IMG/VR virus record: IMGVR_UViG_3300044712_000336
Span: 1-64,000 of that record
Strand: one strand, 5' to 3'
Source: a virus
DNA: 64,000 bases
Within the stretch, counting starts at the first letter, position 1. The number at the start of each line of letters is the position of its first letter. Position numbers and translations under genes: made by a program. The notes under the pieces were generated by a model, which worked only from the letters and a program-made list of their open reading frames with translations, did no database searches and had not been told where the DNA came from. This document shows, one piece after another, positions 56,831-64,000 of this stretch.

Positions 56831-57160
56831 ATGGGTAAAATAGTAATTATTCCTACAGAGGATAACAAAAAGAAAGTAGCATATAAATCTTCTAATAATG
56901 GAAGAGTTGAAGAGTTATCAGAAATGAATTATAAACATTTTCAAAACGCTTTTGATAAATGGAATAAAGATAATAATACAGATCATACTTATAATGCAAT
57001 TAGACAATATCCTGATGAAGCATTAATTTGTTTAGTATTAAGTGGAGAAGCTGCTAAACGAGTACTACTTGAACGTGATTGGTCTAAAAATAAAGAATTA
57101 GAAGAATTACAAGCAAAAGTAGATGAATTACAAAAACAAATTAATGCTTTTAAAGCATAA
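56831..57160 (+). CDS. Hypothetical protein, 109 aa
   Basis: Starts MGKIVIIPTEDNKKKVAYKS. The middle is polar (NYKHFQNAFDKWNKDNNTDH) and the C-terminus a coiled coil (ELEELQAKVDELQKQINAFK). It has its own A-rich leader after a 23-nt gap. Function unknown. Confidence 0.65.
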   Translation: MGKIVIIPTEDNKKKVAYKSSNNGRVEELSEMNYKHFQNAFDKWNKDNNTDHTYNAIRQYPDEALICLVLSGEAAKRVLLERDWSKNKELEELQAKVDELQKQINAFKA

Positions 57161-57181
57161 TAGTTAATTTAAGTAAGCTAT

Positions 57182-58042
57182 ATGTATAATCCAATAATTG
57201 ATGGGGATGGTATAATATATGCCATCTCCTCTACTTTAGATAATCAATATTTAGGATGTATTGATTCCGAAGGTAACTTTCTACCAAAAGTATCAATTGT
57301 AGATAAGTTAGCAAAAGACTATTTACAAAAGAAAATGCGTAGTATATTAAATTTTGTACAAGCAAATAGATATATTATATTATATCATGGCTCAAATGAC
57401 TATAGAACAACTATTGATAAGTCTTATAAATCACATAGAAAAGAAAAACCAATAGGATTAAATAGGGTAAGACAATTATTAATAGATAGATATAAAGCTA
57501 TTAAAGTTGAACATATTGAAACAGATGATGCATGTTGTATTACGTATATTCATTATAATACACCAGAAATGATTAAATTATATGGTATTCCTATATTATG
57601 TCATAGTGATAAAGACTTAAAACAAATTACAGGTAAACACTTAATATTACCAAAAAATCATAATCAAAGTCTTGAAATTCAAGATATTTCTGATAAAGAA
57701 AGTACACATAATTTAATATTACAATTATTAATGGGGGATTCCACAGATACAATACATGGTATTGAAGGAATCGGTGTAGCTAAAGCGTTAGATATTATAA
57801 GGGGTGTAGTTACTAAAGGTATTGATGGAACAATCTATGAGAATGATTTATTTAAATATTTAAAAGATTCAGGAAGAAATGATAGTAAATTATTCCAAAT
57901 AGCATTAGATTGTTATATTAAAAGATATGGTAGTATTAAAGGTACTTATGAATTTGCTACTAACTTTTTACAAGTATTCATGTTAAGAGATACAAGTAAG
58001 AAAGACTTTGAAATCCCTAACTATATAAAGATAAAAAGATGA
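57182..58042 (+). CDS. 5'-3' flap exonuclease
   Basis: A FEN-family nuclease of 286 residues that removes RNA primers and flaps. Metal ligands are visible: D7 and D9 in NPIIDGDGIIY, ETDDACC (about 119-125), CHSDKDLKQI (about 141-150) and MGDSTDTIHGIEGIGVAKAL, the helix-hairpin-helix that grips duplex DNA. The arch-region basic patch YKSHRKEKP lies near residues 83-91. It complements the polymerase, which lacks a 5' exonuclease. It overlaps the next gene by 4 nt. Confidence 0.9.
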   Translation: MYNPIIDGDGIIYAISSTLDNQYLGCIDSEGNFLPKVSIVDKLAKDYLQKKMRSILNFVQANRYIILYHGSNDYRTTIDKSYKSHRKEKPIGLNRVRQLLIDRYKAIKVEHIETDDACCITYIHYNTPEMIKLYGIPILCHSDKDLKQITGKHLILPKNHNQSLEIQDISDKESTHNLILQLLMGDSTDTIHGIEGIGVAKALDIIRGVVTKGIDGTIYENDLFKYLKDSGRNDSKLFQIALDCYIKRYGSIKGTYEFATNFLQVFMLRDTSKKDFEIPNYIKIKR

Positions 58043-58695
58043 TATTCTGCCCTACTTATAATAAAACAACAATGTTAATATTACCATTAACAGGGTTGAG
58101 AATATCTGATTATGAATTTTATTACTATGATGCTTATTTGGGTAATGATAAATTTGAAAGTCTTAATAATAAGAATGTAATATTTTTAAAGTTATCAATT
58201 AATTTACCATTTGAAAGTAGTAATACTTTAAAAGAAATGATAAATTATGTAACAGATTATTCCTACATTGGTAATGATGGAAAAGAGTATCAAATTTATG
58301 TAATGAGAATATTAGATAAATATATAGATTCTTTTAGGATGATATTATTAGGTAATTATTCAGGATTATCAGATGAAGTAAAGATGTTAATACAATCATC
58401 ATTCTCACCAAGTACTTCTAATAATATATATAGAATGTATTTAGCTAAAGTATTATACCCAACACAAAGTGAATTTGAGTATATATTTGAAACATTAATA
58501 AGTAATATAGACCATGTTTCTACTAATTGGCGCAAATATAGAACATTATTAAAACAAGCATTATTAGAAGGAAGACAAGTTGAGTCAAAGATTAACCTTA
58601 CTAAAGAATGGTTAAAATCATATAGTGATATAAATAAACAATTTATTAATAAAGATAATAATTTTAATGATGTATGTACAGCTACTCAAAATTAA
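58039..58695 (+). CDS. Hypothetical protein, 218 aa
   Basis: Follows the flap exonuclease by ATGA overlap and so may be a replication partner. Beta-rich N-terminus (TMLILPLTGLRISDYEFYYY), a helical middle and a C-terminus with RQVESKINLTKEWLKSYSD. No motif is recognised. Not membrane bound. Confidence 0.65.
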   Translation: MIFCPTYNKTTMLILPLTGLRISDYEFYYYDAYLGNDKFESLNNKNVIFLKLSINLPFESSNTLKEMINYVTDYSYIGNDGKEYQIYVMRILDKYIDSFRMILLGNYSGLSDEVKMLIQSSFSPSTSNNIYRMYLAKVLYPTQSEFEYIFETLISNIDHVSTNWRKYRTLLKQALLEGRQVESKINLTKEWLKSYSDINKQFINKDNNFNDVCTATQN

Positions 58696-58706
58696 ATGGG
58701 AAATAT

Positions 58707-58826
58707 ATGTACTTTTTAGATCGCGCAATTGATTGGTTATTAAAAACTAATATAAATGCAACAACAGGTGATGCAATAAAACTAGCTAATAAAAACTATA
58801 ATACATGGCAAAAGATAAAGGGTTAA
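58707..58826 (+). CDS. Tiny hypothetical protein, 39 aa
   Basis: MYFLDRAIDWLLKTNINATT then GDAIKLANKNYNTWQKIKG. Amphipathic helices, basic end. It fills the gap before the 69-aa gene and overlaps it by 22 nt. Weak evidence beyond context. Confidence 0.4.
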   Translation: MYFLDRAIDWLLKTNINATTGDAIKLANKNYNTWQKIKG

Positions 58827-59014
58827 TTGAGGTAATAGATATTATATCAAATTCAAAACATATTATATCAGCAACTATAACTACTGATAAAACTAAAACA
58901 ATTATAAATAAAAGTAATGATAAAATTCCATCAAAACCAAAAGGTAATTATGAGTGGAATGGTAAGAATTGGGAAGAAACAGATGAAGATGGTATTTTCT
59001 TAGATCCACATTAA
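58805..59014 (+). CDS. Small hypothetical protein, 69 aa
   Basis: MAKDKGLIEVIDIISNSKHI, then a Lys/Thr-rich beta part and a polar end (KGNYEWNGKNWEETDEDG). Ends 2 nt before the ThyX gene. Function unknown. Confidence 0.55.
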   Translation: MAKDKGLIEVIDIISNSKHIISATITTDKTKTIINKSNDKIPSKPKGNYEWNGKNWEETDEDGIFLDPH

Positions 59015-59016
59015 CT

Positions 59017-60195
59017 ATGAATAGAATATCAGCACAAATTATAGCAGATTCTATATCACCACAAGGTGATAGGATTACTACTTATATATTAAAATTTCCA
59101 AGAATAATACTTGCAGAAGCTAAAACACATAGAATAATATCAGGATTACATGGTGATATAGAAATATTGGAAGATATTAGTTTAAATGGTTTTAGAGAAG
59201 GTAGTAAAAATTCAGCGAGTAGTAGAGCAATACCATTTGAAAAGATAGTTAAGATGGTAGAGGAAGAACCATTTATTCCTATAGCATGGCAAAAAGACCA
59301 TAAAGGTATGCAAGGAAGTAAATATTTTACTGATATAGATAAAGCAAGTGTAGTAGATGGACATTATCCTGATAGTTTAAGAGAGTTACAAAGAAATTGG
59401 TTAAAAGCTAGAGATGAAGCTATTAAACAAGCTAAAAAATTAAATTCTTTAGGATTAACTAAACAATTATGTAATAGATTACTTGAACCATATATGTACC
59501 ATACTGTACTTGTAACTGCTACAGAATGGAGTAATTTCTTTGATTTGAGATGTCCTAAATATATAGATCCATCTGGTAAATCGTTTAAAAGTAAGAAAGA
59601 TTATAGAAATAATTCTAAATGGTCTTGTTGTGAAGATAATGAAGATGATATTATAGGATGGTTAGAATGTAATAATTCACAAGCTGAAATACATATACAA
59701 GATTTAGCTGAAAAGATGTGGGATGCTTATAATGCAAGTAAACCTAAAGAATTAAAAGAAGATGAATGGCATATACCATTTGGTGATAAAATGGATTCTG
59801 ATCAAATTTACAAAGCTACTTATTATAGAGAAGGGATAAATAAACTTTCCATTAATAGAACTAAAATTAAGATAGCAACCGCGAGATGTGCCAGATTATC
59901 ATATATGACATTTGATGGTGATATTGATTATGAAAAAGATATTAGATTACATGATCAATTATTAGAGAATCATCATTATAGTTGCTTTGAACATTGTGCT
60001 CGTGTAATGACTGAAAAGGAATATGAATCTTTTTATAAAGGTAAATTACATCCTCGTACAATTACAACTTCTGGAACAGGAAGATTGAGTGCTGATGAAG
60101 ATTGGGAAGTCTTTGAAACAGGTGATGGTATAGGTTGGTGTAATAATTTCAAAGGATTTATTTCATATAGATATTTAATTGAAAATAAATTATGA
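59017..60195 (+). CDS. thyX: ThyX-like flavin-dependent thymidylate synthase
   Basis: Makes dTMP from dUMP with FAD and methylenetetrahydrofolate. At 392 residues it is much longer than ordinary ThyX (about 230), as in crAss-like phages. The substrate motif RHRxxSxxxxSxRY is recognisable though stretched: AKTHRIISGLHG, then SKNSASSRAIPFEKIV. YHTVLVTATEWSNFFDLRC is the C-terminal-family helix, and TARCARLSYMTFD with HYSCFEHCARVM fill an extra region. With dUTPase it supplies thymidine. It overlaps the next gene by 4 nt. Confidence 0.85.
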   Translation: MNRISAQIIADSISPQGDRITTYILKFPRIILAEAKTHRIISGLHGDIEILEDISLNGFREGSKNSASSRAIPFEKIVKMVEEEPFIPIAWQKDHKGMQGSKYFTDIDKASVVDGHYPDSLRELQRNWLKARDEAIKQAKKLNSLGLTKQLCNRLLEPYMYHTVLVTATEWSNFFDLRCPKYIDPSGKSFKSKKDYRNNSKWSCCEDNEDDIIGWLECNNSQAEIHIQDLAEKMWDAYNASKPKELKEDEWHIPFGDKMDSDQIYKATYYREGINKLSINRTKIKIATARCARLSYMTFDGDIDYEKDIRLHDQLLENHHYSCFEHCARVMTEKEYESFYKGKLHPRTITTSGTGRLSADEDWEVFETGDGIGWCNNFKGFISYRYLIENKL

Positions 60196-60527
60196 TTAAA
60201 GAAGTAATACAAGGTAAGATTGATTTATTAATAGAATTTTTAGATTTATCACAAGGTACATTTGATAGTAGAAATTTTATTGAAGATAAAATATTAATAC
60301 TACAAGAACAACTACAACAAGCTAAATCTATTGAAAATATTAAACAAGAAGAGTATCAACGTGGATTTACAGATACTATGAATCAATATAAACAAGTTAT
60401 GTTAGATAATATGGAAAAAGCATTTGAAGCAGGCAGAGAAGAAGAATATACTACTAATTTAGGAAGTAGTGAACAATTAAAATATGAAACATTTGAAGAT
60501 TATTTAAAACGAAATGAAATTAAGTAA
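60192..60527 (+). CDS. Coiled-coil protein, 111 aa
   Basis: Charged helices (MIKEVIQGKIDLLIEFLDLS, QEQLQQAKSIENIKQEEYQR) with a Gly-Phe-Thr-Asp-Thr turn. Ends in an acidic then basic stretch. Overlaps its neighbours by 4 and 14 nt. Function unknown. Confidence 0.62.
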   Translation: MIKEVIQGKIDLLIEFLDLSQGTFDSRNFIEDKILILQEQLQQAKSIENIKQEEYQRGFTDTMNQYKQVMLDNMEKAFEAGREEEYTTNLGSSEQLKYETFEDYLKRNEIK

Positions 60528-60825
60528 AACTGAACAATTAATATTAAATAGTTTAGTAGTTAGTGAGGGAAAATCATGTCGTTTTCCTTCATTGATTACA
60601 GAAACATTTTATATTGATACAAAAGGTGCAGAATTATATAAATTAATTCAAAGAATTGAATTAGATATAAGACTATTAAGTAAAGAACAATATGGAGATA
60701 ATATAATACCACAAGTGTATAAACAATATAATATTAAATCATATAAAGGATTAATTAAATTCCTTAATACTTGTAGATATTTATTTATGAAATTATATCC
60801 AGAATTAGCAGAAGAAGTACATTAA
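60514..60825 (+). CDS. Hypothetical protein, 103 aa
   Basis: A basic helical protein: MKLSKTEQLILNSLVVSEGK, then SCRFPSLITETFYIDTKGAE and a C-terminal helix (LIKFLNTCRYLFMKLYPELA). The first 35 residues have a winged-helix-like rhythm. Function unknown. Confidence 0.6.
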   Translation: MKLSKTEQLILNSLVVSEGKSCRFPSLITETFYIDTKGAELYKLIQRIELDIRLLSKEQYGDNIIPQVYKQYNIKSYKGLIKFLNTCRYLFMKLYPELAEEVH

Positions 60826-60843
60826 TAATAAAAATAAATAACA

Positions 60844-61974
60844 ATGAAACTTAAAGAAAAACAAGAATTAGCAAAAAAGTTAAGTAATTTACATAACTAT
60901 ACATTAGAAGAAATAGTTAATTTAGTAAATACAGGAAAAGCCCCTAAATACTTACTTACTGATACAAGAAAAGTTAGTATTACTGGTATAAAGAAATTTG
61001 TAGATAAATATAGTTTTAATAAGAATATAACAGCTAAAGTGGAACCAACTGTTGTAAATAATTATAATGAGTATGTACTATTAATTGATAATAGTGGTAG
61101 TACTAATAGTATTGCTAAACAAATTGAAAATGGTGTAAACTCGTTTGTAACTAATTTAGCAAAACAAGATAAGGATGCTATGGTTAATTTAGTTAAGTTT
61201 AGTAGTGGTAATTATACACAAACAAGATTAACTAATGTCAATAATATTTATTCTTATCACCATAACGCTTGTGGTAGCACACCATTAACTAAAACAATAT
61301 ATGATTTCCTACAAAAAGGTAATATTAATACTACAATTGTAGTGTTTACTGACGGTGAATGTGATGAAGGAAGACATGGTTCAAATAGAATTAAAGATTT
61401 AGTATCTAACTATAAAGGAACAATTGTATTTATTGGAACAGGAGAACATTACGCTAAAAAAGCTGGTATTAAAGATGGTAATATCTTAACATTTGAAGCA
61501 TCTATATCAGGTACTATTAAAGCATATCAAGAATTAGTTGAAGCTAGTGTAGAACATACTAAAGGTATTAAAGAAGGTAAAGATATGAGTAAAGAAGACT
61601 TCTTCAAAACTAAAACGGAATTAGCCACTATGTTAAAGAAGAGTGCTAATATTGATATGACTGTTTGTTATGAAAAGAAGATGAGTAAAGAACAGAAAGA
61701 AAGTAATATTAAAGAAGCAAAAGAATATTTTGATAATATATCAAGACAGAGGTTGTATAGAATTTCTGATATAGATTATAATAAATTATTTAATATTATG
61801 AATAAAGTAGAAGAACGTGTATTATTTGGTAAACATGATGGAACAATTAACGAATTTGGTAGATATAAATTTATTGAATACAATAGTAAGACACCAAAAA
61901 ATCCACATCGAGAAGTTAATCCAGATACAATTCTTTGGATTGAAGTTAAAGGAAAACGTTACAATAAGAAATAA
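60844..61974 (+). CDS. von Willebrand factor A domain protein
   Basis: A 376-residue cytoplasmic vWA protein. The metal-ion-dependent adhesion site is complete: D82-x-S84-x-S86 in LLIDNSGSTNS, T146 in CGSTPLTK and D170 in VVFTDGECDEG. The N-terminal helices (about 1-60) and a C-terminal helical region (about 240-376, basic) flank it. vWA proteins act as metal-dependent protein-binding scaffolds, often with AAA ATPases, and two such ATPases are encoded here. No signal peptide, so it is not an adhesin. Confidence 0.88.
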   Translation: MKLKEKQELAKKLSNLHNYTLEEIVNLVNTGKAPKYLLTDTRKVSITGIKKFVDKYSFNKNITAKVEPTVVNNYNEYVLLIDNSGSTNSIAKQIENGVNSFVTNLAKQDKDAMVNLVKFSSGNYTQTRLTNVNNIYSYHHNACGSTPLTKTIYDFLQKGNINTTIVVFTDGECDEGRHGSNRIKDLVSNYKGTIVFIGTGEHYAKKAGIKDGNILTFEASISGTIKAYQELVEASVEHTKGIKEGKDMSKEDFFKTKTELATMLKKSANIDMTVCYEKKMSKEQKESNIKEAKEYFDNISRQRLYRISDIDYNKLFNIMNKVEERVLFGKHDGTINEFGRYKFIEYNSKTPKNPHREVNPDTILWIEVKGKRYNKK

Positions 61975-61986
61975 TAAAGTATAAAA

Positions 61987-62298
61987 ATGGGTTGGGGAAC
62001 TTCTTTTACAATAGAAATATATCTAAGTAAAAAGATATATAATTCAAAAAGTGAATTAATTGACGAAATAGACCAATTAAAAGATTATATAAATACCAGT
62101 AAGGAAAGAATATTACAATATGCTTCAAGTAATATTAAAGATATATTACCAGAAGAATATAAAAATAATCCTTTAGAATGGGTACATTTAGAAGTTACTG
62201 ATATAATGTCTGATTTAATAGAAAATACAAAAGAGTTACAATTATTAACTTTATACTTAGAGGAATTTGATAATCTAAATAACATAAAGAATGAGTAA
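61987..62298 (+). CDS. Hypothetical protein, 103 aa
   Basis: Begins MGWGTSFTIEIYLSKKIYNS, a phrase common in small phage proteins, followed by coiled-coil helices (LIDEIDQLKDYINTSKERI) and acidic ends. It overlaps the dUTPase start by 8 nt. Function unknown. Confidence 0.62.
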   Translation: MGWGTSFTIEIYLSKKIYNSKSELIDEIDQLKDYINTSKERILQYASSNIKDILPEEYKNNPLEWVHLEVTDIMSDLIENTKELQLLTLYLEEFDNLNNIKNE

Positions 62299-62848
62299 AA
62301 CAAAAGAAATGTTAGATGAGATACAGGAAAATGTAATGATTCCTATTGAAGATATTCCTATAGTAAAATATACAGAATTATTTGAAGATACATTATCATA
62401 TCGTAAACATCCAGGTGATGCTTGTGATGATATTAAATGTAATTGTGATATTAAATTAGAAGGTGATAATATCATATACATATTACACTTCGGTACTGAA
62501 ATACCTAAAGGATATTCCATTAGGTTACATCCAAGAAGTAGTGTTAGAGATTATGATTTAATACTAACTAATTGTGAAGGGGTAATTGATGCTGAATATA
62601 GGGATAGTTATCAAGTATCATTTAAGATATATACAAATGATATATTCAAATTAATTAAACTTAAATTGTTAAAATTAACTAATAGATGGACTATTAATAA
62701 TATATCGAAGGTTATTAAGATATATGATATTGGTGAACGTATAATTCAAGCAGAGTTAGTTAAGAATTTACAGTTTAAATGGGTATTAGTTGATGAACTT
62801 GATATGACTAATGATAGAGGTGGTGGTCATGGAAGTACAGGAAAATAA
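62291..62848 (+). CDS. dut: dUTPase (trimeric type)
   Basis: Hydrolyses dUTP to dUMP and pyrophosphate. All five motifs are present in order: HPGDACDDIK (P41), LHPRSSVRDY (80-89), NCEGVIDAEYRDSYQV (94-109), IYDIGERIIQAELV and the flexible C-terminal RGGGHGSTGK. The 185-residue length is slightly above usual, with an N-terminal helix and a basic insert between motifs 3 and 4. Together with Ung and ThyX it keeps uracil out of the phage DNA. Confidence 0.95.
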   Translation: MSKTKEMLDEIQENVMIPIEDIPIVKYTELFEDTLSYRKHPGDACDDIKCNCDIKLEGDNIIYILHFGTEIPKGYSIRLHPRSSVRDYDLILTNCEGVIDAEYRDSYQVSFKIYTNDIFKLIKLKLLKLTNRWTINNISKVIKIYDIGERIIQAELVKNLQFKWVLVDELDMTNDRGGGHGSTGK

Positions 62849-62857
62849 ATTAATTAT

Positions 62858-63556
62858 ATGAGTAAACATTGCCCAATAATGCAAAGAATGAAATCTAACT
62901 ATGAAGATAGATATAGATTTCATTTAACAAGAAGAACACCAATAATTATAAGATTAGATGGTAAAGCATTTCATACTTATACTAAAAATCTAAATAAACC
63001 ATTTGATATAGGTTTAATTGAGGATATGCAGAATACTACTAAATTTTTATGTGAAAATATACAAGGTACAAAAATAGGTTATACTCAATCTGATGAAATA
63101 AGTATATTAATAACTGATTATGATACTATAGATACAGCAGCGTGGTTTGATTATAACGTACAAAAAATATGTAGTATTAGTAGTAGTTTAGCTACTGCTT
63201 ACTTTAATCAATTAAGGAGAGAAAGAGAAATATATAAATTAGCTTATTTTGATAGTAGAGTATTTAATATTCCAAGAGAAGAAGTATCAAATTATTTTTT
63301 AGCCAGACAAAAAGATGCTGTAAGAAATAGTATATCAATGTTGGCTCAATCATTATATTCACATAAACAATTAGAATATAAGAATATTAATGATATGCAG
63401 GAAATGTGTTTTCAAAAAGGATATAATTGGAATGATTTGGAATATTATAAAAAAAGAGGTAGTACTATTATTAAAAATAATGAATGGATTAATATAGAAA
63501 CACCATTGATATTTACACATGAGTATTTTGAACAATTTGTAAATATTTATATATAA
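62858..63556 (+). CDS. Thg1-like 3'-5' nucleotidyltransferase
   Basis: A tRNA-His guanylyltransferase family protein of 232 residues that adds nucleotides in the 3'-to-5' direction. Metal ligands are D34 in IIIRLDGKAFHTYT and D79-E80 in GYTQSDEISILI; the surrounding YRFHLTRRTPIIIR and CSISSSLATAYFNQL are typical. Bacterial and phage Thg1-like proteins usually repair truncated tRNA 5' ends instead of adding G-1. The phage's own broken or minimal tRNA-like elements, or host tRNAs damaged by defence nucleases, are possible substrates. Confidence 0.88.
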   Translation: MSKHCPIMQRMKSNYEDRYRFHLTRRTPIIIRLDGKAFHTYTKNLNKPFDIGLIEDMQNTTKFLCENIQGTKIGYTQSDEISILITDYDTIDTAAWFDYNVQKICSISSSLATAYFNQLRREREIYKLAYFDSRVFNIPREEVSNYFLARQKDAVRNSISMLAQSLYSHKQLEYKNINDMQEMCFQKGYNWNDLEYYKKRGSTIIKNNEWINIETPLIFTHEYFEQFVNIYI

Positions 63557-63747
63557 TGCCAAAAAAACAACCAAAGTGGATAGAAGATGAAGTAAATACT
63601 TCTAAATCTAATAATATATTATATATGTTATGTAGATGTGGTGAAATGGTACGTATGTATATTAGTGATAAATTTGGATCATGTCATAATTGTGGAAATG
63701 ATGTACCAAATGATGAGTATAAAGAAAGAATTAGTTACGAAGAATAA
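63556..63747 (+). CDS. Small zinc-ribbon protein, 63 aa
   Basis: LCRCGEMVRMYISDKFGSCH then NCGNDVPN: CxC and CxxC knuckles 14 residues apart make a zinc ribbon. Basic N-terminus (MPKKQPKWIEDE). Coupled to the Thg1-like gene by a one-base overlap, so it could help RNA binding. Confidence 0.62.
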   Translation: MPKKQPKWIEDEVNTSKSNNILYMLCRCGEMVRMYISDKFGSCHNCGNDVPNDEYKERISYEE

Positions 63748-63769
63748 ATAATAATTAAATTAAATTAAA

Positions 63770-63985
63770 ATGGATAAAATATTTGAAGGTATTAGTACAA
63801 TATTAGCTTTTATATTGGTCATAATAATATTAGGATTACTATTAGGTTTTCCTATAATGTGGATGTGGAATTATATAATGCCTGCTTTATTTGGGCTTAA
63901 ATGTATAAACTTTTATCAAGCATTAGTACTATATGGTTTAACCAGTATTCTATTTAAAGACGGTATGTCTTCAAAAAAAGAATAA
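63770..63985 (+). CDS. Small membrane protein, 71 aa
   Basis: Two hydrophobic segments, TILAFILVIIILGLLLGFPI and ALVLYGLTSILF, and a Trp-Met-Trp-Asn interface motif between them, with a basic C-terminus (GMSSKKE). No signal-peptide cleavage site. Function unknown. Confidence 0.62.
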   Translation: MDKIFEGISTILAFILVIIILGLLLGFPIMWMWNYIMPALFGLKCINFYQALVLYGLTSILFKDGMSSKKE

Positions 63986-64000
63986 ACAATAAATCCTCAC

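Noticed and set aside
1-64000. Alternative genetic code (stop codon reassignment known in some crAss-like phages)
   Set aside because: TAA, TAG and TGA all occur at natural gene ends followed closely by new starts, and core genes read through without internal stops.
1-64000. CRISPR arrays, insertion sequences, integrase or attachment sites
   Set aside because: No regularly spaced direct repeats, transposase or integrase signatures were found on either strand.

Overview
This window looks like about two thirds of the genome of a crAss-like phage (order Crassvirales) of a Bacteroidales gut host. The evidence is: very AT-rich DNA; starts preceded by A-rich leaders instead of Shine-Dalgarno sites; two Bacteroides-type promoters (TTTG, 20 nt, TAnnTTTG) and a third close match; a minus-strand virion block with a 727-aa large terminase, an 808-aa portal, an acidic scaffold-like protein and a 511-aa putative major capsid protein; and an opposite replication arm with uracil-DNA glycosylase, family B DNA polymerase, DnaB-like helicase, primase, flap exonuclease, large ThyX and dUTPase. 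The code is standard: TAA, TAG and TGA all close genes. No integrase, RNA polymerase or rRNA is seen. The host and taxon are inferences from this pattern; no database search was possible.

Layout. 1-16,610 (minus strand): a virion protein cut by the window edge, then MCP, scaffold, portal and TerL, and upstream of these a run of small unknown genes, a DEDDh exonuclease, a GIY-YIG endonuclease, a ferritin, a glycosyltransferase, a methyltransferase, a DUF1599-like protein and a RecB/Cas4-type nuclease. 16,611-17,002: AT-rich divergence point with a good minus-strand promoter. 17,003-23,750 (plus strand): a gene-poor stretch with a few small proteins, three tiny membrane peptides and about twenty stem-closed, often branched segments, plus a tRNA-like element without a D-arm. 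23,750-30,000: unknown early genes, a tRNA gene split by an HNH endonuclease gene, a secreted beta-rich protein, and a long hairpin at the end. 30,012-45,758: a tightly packed block with Ung, PolB, a secreted GH24 lysozyme, DnaB-like helicase and AAA ATPase, then three paralogues sharing an N-terminal FETNSSSTHS-type motif next to a radical SAM enzyme and a P-loop ATPase. 45,776-48,018: a promoter, a 5' UTR pseudoknot and two acidic-tailed, probably ssDNA-binding, proteins, with intrinsic terminators after the first and after the following Tad2-like gene. 48,116-64,000: primase, a pyruvoyl-dependent arginine decarboxylase, a GP88-like protein, flap exonuclease, ThyX, a vWA protein, dUTPase and a Thg1-like polymerase among many small unknowns.

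How it fits together. PolB, helicase, primase, the ssDNA-binding candidates, the exonucleases and the AAA ATPases form a largely self-sufficient replication set. ThyX, dUTPase and Ung keep uracil out of the DNA and supply dTMP. Accessory functions are unusual: iron storage (ferritin), agmatine synthesis (arginine decarboxylase), probable defence evasion (Tad2/DUF2829), tRNA or RNA end repair (Thg1-like), and a possible radical-SAM modification system. The 17.7-23.7 kb structured-RNA array and the radical SAM/FETNSSSTHS locus are the two places most likely to hold undescribed biology.
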